Below, piece after piece: positions 1 to 5,525 of a stretch of 6,485 nucleotides of DNA. Source of the stretch: an uncultured Collinsella sp. (lineage in GTDB: Bacteria; Actinomycetota; Coriobacteriia; Coriobacteriales; Coriobacteriaceae). Made by a program: the position numbers and the translations under genes. The notes beneath the pieces are model-generated. The model did no database searches. It was not told where the DNA came from and worked only from the letters and a program-made list of their open reading frames with translations. The stretch is taken from positions 1-6,485 of the forward strand of contig UREE01000086.1 in NCBI GenBank assembly GCA_900546825.1. Direction: 5' to 3'. Numbering within the stretch: the first letter of the stretch is position 1; the number at the start of each line of letters is the position of its first letter.

Positions 1-2
1 TG

Positions 3-68
3 GTATACGGGTGCATCATCGACGTCTTCAATACAGAAAATATCAGTGCGGAATGTTTGCAAGACTAA
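3..68 (+). CDS. Possible 3' end of an upstream gene (partial, hypothetical)
   Basis: The frame starting at base 3 is open from the window edge to a TAA stop at 66-68 and encodes 21 residues ending in NISAECLQD. The codons early in the stretch (ATC ATC GAC GTC TTC) resemble those of the other genes here, and a strong GC-rich hairpin begins about 33 bases after the stop, as expected for a gene end. The other two + frames also stay open at first, with stops at 88-90 and 118-120. The codon-for-codon opposite strand is open as well and reads like protein (DIFCIEDVDDAPVY). The region could therefore instead be the start of a divergent gene. It is too short to assign a family. Confidence 0.3.
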   Translation, partial: VYGCIIDVFNTENISAECLQD

Positions 69-101
69 ACCCCGGTCCCCGCTGCGTTGACGTTGCCGTG
101 A

Positions 102-133
102 CCCTGGCCGGCCGCTTCTAGCGGGCCGCCGGG
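102..133 (+). terminator. GC-rich imperfect hairpin, possible terminator of the upstream gene
   Basis: Bases 102-116 can pair with 120-133 around a TCT loop (117-119). The pairing is 13 bp with three single-base bulges at 105, 109 and 125. It lies just after the probable stop of the upstream gene and before gene 1. There is no T-tract after the stem, so if it is a terminator it is not a canonical one. It could equally be a leader structure of gene 1. Confidence 0.3.
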
Positions 134-210
134 TCGGTGGCGATGGGGGCATGGGTCCCGTCTTGCCTTGCGCGTAACTGGCTGAATTGATTTTGATTGG
201 AGCTGTTCCT

Positions 211-1722
211 ATGTCCCAGAAGTTGACTCGGGTGATTGTTACTACCGATATGGAAGTCGACGATATGAACTCGCTTGTTCATTTGGCTCTGTATCTCAAC
301 TTGCTTGATGTTCAGGCTGTGGTGTATACGGCTTCGCAGTATCACTTTCTTGGGGATGGGGTTCATACGCTCGGCGAGGTGAATTCGCATTGGCGGACCA
401 AAGGGCGGCGCTCTTATGAGTGGGCTGTTGTGCCTCATGAGCCCGATCCGCTAGCCGGCGAGCTTCGTGAGTATCGGCCGTTTCCCGAGCATTGGATTGA
501 GAGTCTCTGGAGTAATGAATATGCCCAGGCTTGGCCGCAGTTGCAGGCAAATGCGGACGCCGCCGGTGAACCGCCGTTTCCCACGCCTGCCCAGATGATC
601 GAGCGTACGTTTGTGGGAAATGTTGCCTTTGAGGGTGATGTGACTGAGGAAACTGAGGGGTCTCGCGTAATTGCGCAGGCGATTCTGGATGATGATCCGC
701 GTACGTTATGGTTGCTCAGCTGGGGTGGTATGAATACGATCGTTCGCGCCCTCATGAGTATTGCCGAGCGCTATCGCGCCACGCCCGAGTGGCCCGCCGT
801 GCAGCAGCAGGTCTATCAGAAGGTGCGCGTGATGGGCGTTGCCGATGGCGTGGGACAGGACAACTCGTGGCTCGACCATGGGCGCGAGCTCTTTCCCGAG
901 CTCATCTTTTGGCGCGTGCCCTATATGTATGGCGGCTATGTCGACGCCAAGATGGCTCAGCCCGATACACTGCCGCTGTTTCAGGCTCCTTGGCCCGAGC
1001 AGAATCTCACGCAGGGCAACGGCCCCCTCATGGCACGTTACATGCTCTATGGCGATGGTAAGGTCTACGAAAACGAGCCCGAGCGCTTTCAGTTTGGCAA
1101 GCATGCCCGCCTGGATTGGGGCCTGGAAGGCATGCCCGCGGTACAGTTTGAGCGCGGCGACTTTATGGCCGAAGGCGACAGCATGACCTATATTCCGCTG
1201 CTGCCGTTTGGCCTGCGCGGTATCGACGACCGCGGCTTCGATACGCTGCTGGGACGCATGTTTTTTGATGGGCATCCCGATGCGAACGCGCCCGCCGGTT
1301 TTGCCTCCATCGGCACGCCCGCAGACGACAATCTCAATCCCTATCTGCGTGCCTATCAGGAAGACTTTGCCGCCCGCGCGCAATGGTGTGCCCATGATCC
1401 GGCAGCCTGCTCGCATCCGGCACATGTTGTCGAGACCACGGCCGACCGCAGCGCCACAGCCGGCGAGCGCGTCGACCTTACAGCGACCATCGTCGACCCC
1501 GACGGCAAGGGCTTCGATGTACATTGGGATGTCGCCGTTGACCCGTCGAGCTATGCAGGCGCCCAGGATCTGTCGCTGTGGCAAGAATGCACGGTAGACA
1601 CCGCTTTCATCGTGCCCGCCGACGCGCGGCCCGGCGACCGCCTTGTGCTCACCCTTACCGTGCAGACGCGCGCCGAGCGCCCCTGCAGCCGCTACGCCCA
1701 GGTCGCCGTAACCGTGGCATAG
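211..1722 (+). CDS. DUF1593 / Sde182-like protein with nucleoside-hydrolase-like domain, cytoplasmic
   Basis: This 503-aa protein looks like the family named after the cellulose-binding protein Sde182 (DUF1593). Near the N-terminus, TTDMEVDD (residues 11-18) matches the acidic metal-site signature of inosine-uridine nucleoside hydrolases, with Glu15 where the classical DxDxxxDD motif has Asp. LWLLSWGGMNT (166-176) matches the family's conserved WGG-N segment. Residues of about 406-503 form a beta-rich, immunoglobulin-like C-terminal domain (HVVETTADRSATAGERVDL onward), as in family members. The substrate is unknown: the fold suggests hydrolysis of an N-glycosidic or other sugar bond, but this is inference. 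ATG at 211 was chosen because GGAG (199-202) sits 8 bases upstream; a TTG at 187 would add eight residues but has no comparable ribosome binding site. No signal peptide or membrane segment is visible, so the protein should stay in the cytoplasm. The 5' codons are visibly more T-ending than the 3' codons. I see no convincing promoter upstream. Confidence 0.85.
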   Translation: MSQKLTRVIVTTDMEVDDMNSLVHLALYLNLLDVQAVVYTASQYHFLGDGVHTLGEVNSHWRTKGRRSYEWAVVPHEPDPLAGELREYRPFPEHWIESLWSNEYAQAWPQLQANADAAGEPPFPTPAQMIERTFVGNVAFEGDVTEETEGSRVIAQAILDDDPRTLWLLSWGGMNTIVRALMSIAERYRATPEWPAVQQQVYQKVRVMGVADGVGQDNSWLDHGRELFPELIFWRVPYMYGGYVDAKMAQPDTLPLFQAPWPEQNLTQGNGPLMARYMLYGDGKVYENEPERFQFGKHARLDWGLEGMPAVQFERGDFMAEGDSMTYIPLLPFGLRGIDDRGFDTLLGRMFFDGHPDANAPAGFASIGTPADDNLNPYLRAYQEDFAARAQWCAHDPAACSHPAHVVETTADRSATAGERVDLTATIVDPDGKGFDVHWDVAVDPSSYAGAQDLSLWQECTVDTAFIVPADARPGDRLVLTLTVQTRAERPCSRYAQVAVTVA

Positions 1723-1769
1723 CAAGGACGGCGCCCACATTCGGCAGCCGCCGCATTCGACAAAGAGTG

Positions 1770-1799
1770 TCCCCAGGCGCCAAACGAGCGGGGATTTTT
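1770..1799 (+). terminator. Possible weak intrinsic terminator of gene 1
   Basis: TCCCC (1770-1774) pairs with GGGGA (1790-1794) around a 15-base loop, and five T's follow at 1795-1799. It lies 47 bases after the gene 1 stop. The stem is short. Competing pairings exist: GTGTCC/GGACAC (1767-1772 with 1800-1805) and CCAAA/TTTGG (1780-1784 with 1797-1801). The segment may therefore be part of a repeat element rather than a dedicated terminator. Confidence 0.3.
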
Positions 1800-1812
1800 G
1801 GACACCCAAATG

Positions 1813-1880
1813 ACGAGAGTGGATAATCTCCCACTTTGAGCCCACAAGCAGGCCAAAAATGGGAGATTATCCACTCTCGT
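1813..1880. repeat. Perfect 21-bp inverted repeat with 26-base loop
   Basis: Arm 1813-1833 (beginning ACGAGAGTGGATAATC) is the exact reverse complement of arm 1860-1880. Within the loop (1834-1859), TTTG-A-GCC can pair with GGC-CAAA, giving about 7 more pairs with a bulge. The result is a long hairpin in RNA or a cruciform in DNA. No T-tract follows on either strand, so it does not look like an ordinary terminator. Position between genes, perfect arms and a different repeat beside it suggest a dispersed REP- or MITE-like element. I cannot count genomic copies from this window. Confidence 0.85.
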
Positions 1881-1889
1881 TCTGCGAGC

Positions 1890-1949
1890 ACTCATTGGGG
1901 ACGTACTTAAATGAGTAGTTTCACTCATTTAAGTACGTCCCCAATGAGT
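1890..1949. repeat. Perfect 27-bp inverted repeat with 6-base loop, each arm itself a hairpin
   Basis: Arm 1890-1916 is the exact reverse complement of arm 1923-1949, separated by AGTTTC. Each arm starts with ACTCATT and ends with AATGAGT around a 13-base centre containing GGGGACGTAC (or its complement), so each arm can also fold alone as a 7-bp stem. This arrangement of two REP-like units head to head recalls the REP/BIME elements mobilised by TnpA-REP (RAYT) Y1 transposases. The comparison rests on architecture only, and no transposase is present in the window. A spacer of 9 bases separates it from the preceding 21-bp repeat. Confidence 0.87.
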
Positions 1950-2020
1950 AGGAAAAATGGGCCATGTGTCCCAGTTGTGGAGACTCGTTGAGCCGTCTGG
2001 GTATCGTGAAAGATCGCGCA

Positions 2021-2064
2021 CTCCCCCATCATCAAAAGTGACACACGCTACCAGTTGATGGGAG
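2021..2064 (+). promoter_or_regulatory. Hairpin able to sequester the ribosome binding site of gene 2
   Basis: CTCCC..ATCA (2021-2031, with two extra C's bulged) pairs with TGATGGGAG (2056-2064), giving 9 bp around a 24-base loop. The right arm contains most of the ribosome binding site GGGAGG (2060-2065), which lies 5 bases before the ATG at 2071. Folding would hide it from the ribosome, so the leader could be translationally controlled. The structure is seen by hand pairing only and may be chance in a C/G-rich leader. Confidence 0.4.
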
Positions 2065-2070
2065 GCAGCC

Positions 2071-2808
2071 ATGGGCTTCTTTGACAAGATGTTCGAGAAG
2101 AAAGAGTGCGCGATTTGCGGTACCGAGCTGGGACTTCTAGGTAAGACAAAAATCAATGAAGGCCACCTGTGCAAAGAGTGCGCCGGCAAGCTCTCCCCCT
2201 ACTTTCACGGCTATCGCTCCAGCACCGCGGACGATATCCGCGAGCAGCTCGCCTACCGCGAGGCCAATGCCGAGCGCTTGGCGTCGTTCAACCCCACGCG
2301 CACGCTTTCTGCCGGGCGCACCAACATCATGCTCGACGAGGACGCGGGCCTGCTGATCATTACCTCGCAGAGCCGCTGGCGCGACGCCAATCCCGACATC
2401 ATCGAGTTCTCGCAGGTACTCGGCTGCGATATGGATATCGACGAGCATCGCACCGAGATCTATCGCGAGACTAAGGACGGCGAGCGCGAGAGCTACAACC
2501 CGCCGCGCTACGACCTGGATTACGACTTTAATCTGACCATCCACGTCAACACGCCGTACTTTACCGAGATCAACCTGCGCGTAAACGACTCCACCATCGA
2601 TCAGCGCGGCTCCATCGAATACCGCGAGGCCAAGCGCCAGGCAACCGAGGTCCGCGACGCGCTGGTGCAGCTGCGCCAGGAGACGCGCGACAGCGTTGTG
2701 GCCGCCAAGGCCCCCAAGACCGCGGTGACCTGCCCCTTCTGCGGAGCCACCACCATTCCCGATGCCAGTGGGCGCTGCGAATACTGCGGCGGCGCCATCG
2801 GCGCATAG
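2071..2808 (+). CDS. DUF4428-domain protein with zinc-binding motifs at both ends
   Basis: This 245-aa soluble protein has three parts. The N-terminal segment (about 10-60) has CAIC (13-16) and CKEC (34-37), the four-cysteine zinc site of DUF4428. The middle (about 78-190) is predicted beta-rich, including LIITSQSRW, PDIIEFSQVLGCDMDI and FNLTIHVNTPYFTEINLRV. It resembles the PH-like region often found after DUF4428, a weak match made by eye. An alpha-helical stretch (about 190-215) leads to a C-terminal zinc ribbon, CPFC (221-224) and CEYC (236-239). ATG 2071 follows GGGAGG at 2060-2065. It is the first gene of the operon, 24 bp before the membrane zinc-ribbon gene. No enzymatic motif is visible. 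DUF4428 proteins are commonly encoded near stress or membrane-associated genes, so a binding or adaptor role in the SPFH complex is plausible but inferred. Confidence 0.85.
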   Translation: MGFFDKMFEKKECAICGTELGLLGKTKINEGHLCKECAGKLSPYFHGYRSSTADDIREQLAYREANAERLASFNPTRTLSAGRTNIMLDEDAGLLIITSQSRWRDANPDIIEFSQVLGCDMDIDEHRTEIYRETKDGERESYNPPRYDLDYDFNLTIHVNTPYFTEINLRVNDSTIDQRGSIEYREAKRQATEVRDALVQLRQETRDSVVAAKAPKTAVTCPFCGATTIPDASGRCEYCGGAIGA

Positions 2809-2832
2809 TCTCCGGCACGGAAAGGACCGATC

Positions 2833-4155
2833 ATGGCCTTCGAGAGCGTTAACTATCAGTGTCCTGCCTGCGGTGGTCCCCTGCATTTTGCCAGCGCCGA
2901 GCAAAAGCTTGTCTGCGACTACTGTGACTCACGCTTTGAAGTCGAAGAAGTCGAGGCCCTCTATCGCGAGCGCCAGGACAAGGCAGACGCCAAAGCCGAT
3001 GCGGCAGCCGCAACGCCCAAGCCCGTCGCCGACGACGCGGTGCAGGAGCTCGCCCAAAACGCCGGCTACATCTGCTCGTCGTGCGGCGCCGAGCTCGTGT
3101 CCGACGGCACCGTCGCCGTCACCACCTGCCCGTACTGCGGCAACTCCGCCGTGGCGCCCGGCCAGCTCTCGGGCGACTTCTCGCCCGACCTGGTGATTCC
3201 GTTTAAGCTCGGGCGCGACGATGTCACGACCGCACTCAAGGAACACTATAAGGGCAAGATCTTGCTGCCCAAGAGCTTTGTCACCGGCAACCACATCGAC
3301 GAGGTCCAAGGTGTCTACGTGCCGTTTTGGCTCTACGGCGCCCGCGTTGACGGCGAAGTGTACTTTGACGCGACCAACGAGACCGTGACCGAGGAATCCG
3401 ATCGCACCGTCACGACCACCGACCACTACGATGCCTATCGCAAGGGCAATATCTCGTTTAAGCGCGTGCCCGTCGACGGATCGTCCAAGATGCCCGACGG
3501 CCACATGGACGCCATCGAGCCGTTTGACTACGACGCGCTGCGTCCGTTCTCGGTCGCATATATGCCCGGCTACATCGCCAACCGTTACGACGAGGACTGC
3601 GAGACCTGCAAGGCGCGCGCCGAGCGCCGTATGGAGGAGAGCACGATCTCGGCCCTGCGCGAGACCGTCGTCGACGAATATGACGATGCCACGGTCGAAA
3701 GCAAGCAGCTCGACTACACCTGGGAAGACAGCGACTACGCCCTGCTCCCCGTCTGGATGCTCTCCACCTCGTGGAACGGCAAGAGCTACCTGTTTGCCAT
3801 GAACGGCCAGACCGGCCGTTTGGTCGGCGAGCTCCCCTGCTCCAAGCCCAAGCTCGCCATTGCCTCGGTGCTGTTCTTTGTGATCGGATTTATCCTCTCC
3901 CAGATTCTCTTTATGGGTGAGAACGCCTTCGATCCGGATTACCTCGCCTTTGATATCGAGGGCATCCTCATCAACATCGTCGCGCCGCTGATCATCGTGA
4001 TTATCGGAGACGTGCTACTGGTAGGCCAGCTCAAGACGGCCAACGAGGCCACCCACGCCGACGAGTACTGCGGCGAGCTCGACCTGACCGAGAAGCACGA
4101 CACCTTCAACCACACCGAGACCACCGTTGTCATGAAAGACGACAAGGACGACTAA
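2833..4155 (+). CDS. YdjG-like membrane protein with two N-terminal zinc ribbons
   Basis: This 440-aa protein opens with two TFIIB-type zinc ribbons: Cys10/13/28/31 and Cys81/84/99/102. An acidic, Ala-rich helical linker (about 38-75) joins them. A large soluble middle region (about 115-335) carries the family-typical PFWLYGARVDGEVYFDA stretch, a second CxxC (256/259), and LLPVWMLSTSWNGKSYLFAMNG. Two membrane segments follow, about 340-360 (LAIASVLFFVIGFILSQILF) and about 377-401 (ILINIVAPLIIVIIGDVLL), then a charged 39-residue tail. With two spans, both ends should lie on the same side, presumably the cytoplasm since zinc ribbons need a reducing compartment. The layout resembles Bacillus subtilis YdjG, whose operon partner YdjI is matched by the next gene. 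Automated annotation would likely call it a TFIIB-type zinc ribbon-containing protein; it is probably not a transcription factor or helicase. AAAGGA (2821-2826) lies 6 bases before ATG. A role as membrane anchor for the SPFH protein is inferred. Confidence 0.85.
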   Translation: MAFESVNYQCPACGGPLHFASAEQKLVCDYCDSRFEVEEVEALYRERQDKADAKADAAAATPKPVADDAVQELAQNAGYICSSCGAELVSDGTVAVTTCPYCGNSAVAPGQLSGDFSPDLVIPFKLGRDDVTTALKEHYKGKILLPKSFVTGNHIDEVQGVYVPFWLYGARVDGEVYFDATNETVTEESDRTVTTTDHYDAYRKGNISFKRVPVDGSSKMPDGHMDAIEPFDYDALRPFSVAYMPGYIANRYDEDCETCKARAERRMEESTISALRETVVDEYDDATVESKQLDYTWEDSDYALLPVWMLSTSWNGKSYLFAMNGQTGRLVGELPCSKPKLAIASVLFFVIGFILSQILFMGENAFDPDYLAFDIEGILINIVAPLIIVIIGDVLLVGQLKTANEATHADEYCGELDLTEKHDTFNHTETTVVMKDDKDD

Positions 4156-4203
4156 GCAATCCGACCAATACCACCCGGCCTTTGACGAGAAAGGAAGATC
4201 ACC

Positions 4204-5445
4204 ATGGGACTCTTGAAAGCTGGATTGGGAGCTGCCGGCGGCGTCATGGCCGACCAGTGGAAGGAATTTATCTATTGCGAATCGATGCCTGCTGACGTCT
4301 TGGCCTGCAAGGGCAGCAAACGCACCGGTGGCCGCAGCTCCAACACGCGCGGCGAGGACAACGTCATCTCCAACGGCTCGGTCATCGCCGTCAACGACGG
4401 CCAGGGCATGCTCGTGGTGCAAAACGGCAAGATCATCGAAGTCGCACTGGAGCCCGGTGAGTTCGTCTTCGATACCGGCAGCGAGCCGAGCGTCTTTAGC
4501 GGCAACCTGGGCGATTCCATCAAGGAGACCTTCGCCAATATCGGCAGCCGCTTTACCTTTGGCGGCGACGCGGGCAAGGACCAGCGCGTCTACTTCATCA
4601 ACACCAAGGAGATCATCGGCAACAAGTACGGCACCGCCTCGCCCGTGCCCTTCCGCGTGGTCGATAACAACATTGGCCTGGACGTTGACATCTCCGTGCG
4701 CTGCAACGGCGAGTACTCGTACCGCATCACCAACCCGCTGCTGTTCTACACCAACGTGTGCGGCAACGTGACCGATAGCTACACGCGCGACAAGATCGAC
4801 AGCCAGCTTAAGTCCGAGCTGCTCACCGCCCTGCAGCCCGCCTTTGCCAAGATCTCGGAGATGGGCATTCGCTACAGCGCCATCCCCGGTCACACCACCG
4901 AGCTCGCCCGCGCGCTCAACGAGGTCCTCTCTGCCGACTGGCGCGACCTGCGTGGTGTCGAGATCGTGAGCTTTGGCGTCAACTCCATCGCAGCCTCGCA
5001 AGAAGACGAGCAGATGATCAAGGACCTGCAGAAAGCCGCCGTCATGCGCGATCCCACTATGGCGGCAGCCAACATTGCCAGCGCCCAGAGCGACGCAATG
5101 CGCGCGGCAGCCGCCAATCCCAACGGCGCGATGGCAGGCTTTATGGGCATGGGCATGGCAGGTGGCATGGGCGGCATGAACGCCAGCCAGCTGTTCGCCG
5201 CCGGCCAGGCACAGCAGCAGACCGTCCCGCAGCCGGCTCCGGCACCCGCTCCCGCACCGGCTCCTGCCGCTGCTCCCGCGGCCGGCACATGGACCTGCAG
5301 CTGCGGCGCCACCAACACCGGCAAGTTCTGCTCCGAGTGTGGCAGTCCCGCACCCGCCCCGGCACCGGCCAAGTGGTTCTGCCCCAACTGCGGCAGCGAA
5401 AACGGCGGCAAGTTCTGCAGCAACTGCGGAACGCCCAGGCCCTAG
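4204..5445 (+). CDS. SPFH/Band-7 domain protein with two C-terminal zinc ribbons (YdjI-like, COG4260)
   Basis: This 413-aa protein starts MGLLKAGLGAAGGVMADQWK, followed by FIYCESMPADVLACKG, a beginning characteristic of the YdjI family. The SPFH (stomatin/prohibitin) core spans roughly residues 20-280, with LVVQNGKIIEVALEPGEFVFD and EIVSFGVNSIAAS as recognisable family segments. A helical, Ala-rich tail follows (about 280-308), then a Gly/Met-rich patch (310-326), a Pro-Ala linker (342-360) and two zinc ribbons. The first ribbon is C365/C367 with C376/C379, the first pair being CxC rather than CxxC. The second is C393/C396 with C405/C408, after a short PAPAPAPA spacer. There is no clear transmembrane helix, so it probably associates peripherally with membrane. 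SPFH proteins oligomerise into membrane scaffolds; Bacillus YdjI helps recruit PspA during envelope stress. Names such as virion core protein or membrane protease subunit for this family are historical and should not be read as viral origin or protease activity. AAAGGA (4190-4195) lies 8 bases before ATG. Confidence 0.9.
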   Translation: MGLLKAGLGAAGGVMADQWKEFIYCESMPADVLACKGSKRTGGRSSNTRGEDNVISNGSVIAVNDGQGMLVVQNGKIIEVALEPGEFVFDTGSEPSVFSGNLGDSIKETFANIGSRFTFGGDAGKDQRVYFINTKEIIGNKYGTASPVPFRVVDNNIGLDVDISVRCNGEYSYRITNPLLFYTNVCGNVTDSYTRDKIDSQLKSELLTALQPAFAKISEMGIRYSAIPGHTTELARALNEVLSADWRDLRGVEIVSFGVNSIAASQEDEQMIKDLQKAAVMRDPTMAAANIASAQSDAMRAAAANPNGAMAGFMGMGMAGGMGGMNASQLFAAGQAQQQTVPQPAPAPAPAPAPAAAPAAGTWTCSCGATNTGKFCSECGSPAPAPAPAKWFCPNCGSENGGKFCSNCGTPRP

Positions 5446-5464
5446 CCCCTCTATCTGGTAATTG

Positions 5465-5490
5465 GCGGGGGATCCGCCACCCCCGCATTT
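5465..5490 (+). terminator. GC hairpin between the SPFH gene and the lipoprotein gene
   Basis: GCGGGGG (5465-5471) pairs perfectly with CCCCCGC (5480-5486) around an 8-base loop, followed by ATTTGCTTCT, a poor T-tract. A competing fold, GGCGG (5464-5468) with CCGCC (5474-5478), uses part of the same sequence. It begins 20 bases after the gene 4 stop. It could be a partial terminator that lowers lipoprotein expression relative to genes 2-4, or an mRNA-stabilising structure. No separate promoter with good spacing is visible before the lipoprotein. Confidence 0.45.
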
Positions 5491-5525
5491 GCTTCTATGG
5501 GTTTCGTTCGATAAAGGAGGACACC

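Larger units (their letters stand above)
1723..2070. other. 348-bp intergenic region dense in inverted repeats, no gene
   Basis: No frame here has a credible start, ribosome binding site and length. In order, the stretch contains a terminator-like hairpin (1770-1799), an outer GTGTCC/GGACAC pair (1767-1772 and 1800-1805), a perfect 21-bp inverted repeat (1813-1880), a perfect 27-bp inverted repeat (1890-1949), and a hairpin over the ribosome binding site of the next gene (2021-2064). GTGTCC(C)CAG occurs at 1767-1776 and again, one C shorter, at 1966-1974. I found no well-spaced -35/-10 pair, so where the operon promoter lies is unclear. Confidence 0.75.

Noticed and set aside
187..210. TTG at 187 as an upstream start of gene 1
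   Set aside because: It adds eight residues, has no good ribosome binding site, and would place GGAG (199-202), the likely binding site for ATG 211, inside the gene.
706..1845. 379-aa open frame on the minus strand
   Set aside because: It is antisense to the GC-rich part of gene 1. Its composition is shadow-like and it has no family motifs.
1813..1949. CRISPR array or tRNA-like structure
   Set aside because: The repeats are two different inverted repeats, not regularly spaced direct repeats, and no cloverleaf with a TTCGA-type T-arm can be drawn.
1975..2007. TTGTGG with TATCGT as the operon promoter
   Set aside because: The spacer is about 21 bases and the -10 match is poor. No other pair in the intergenic region is better.
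2137..2904. 255-aa open frame on the minus strand
   Set aside because: It spans the whole antisense of gene 2 and runs into gene 3, ignoring both well-supported zinc-finger genes. It has no start context or domain.
5218..5284. Pro-Ala codon repeat as a tandem DNA repeat
   Set aside because: It encodes the flexible Pro-Ala linker of the SPFH protein, and the codons vary (CCG, CCC, CCT), so it is a protein-level feature rather than a DNA repeat.
5489..5515. TTGCTT and GATAAA as a promoter for the lipoprotein gene
   Set aside because: The spacing is only 15 bases and the -10 box would overlap the ribosome binding site, leaving almost no leader.
5289..5525. N-terminal extension of the lipoprotein frame to 5289
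   Set aside because: The extension overlaps the zinc-ribbon end of gene 4 in another frame. The signal peptide and the AAAGGAGG site fix the start at 5526.
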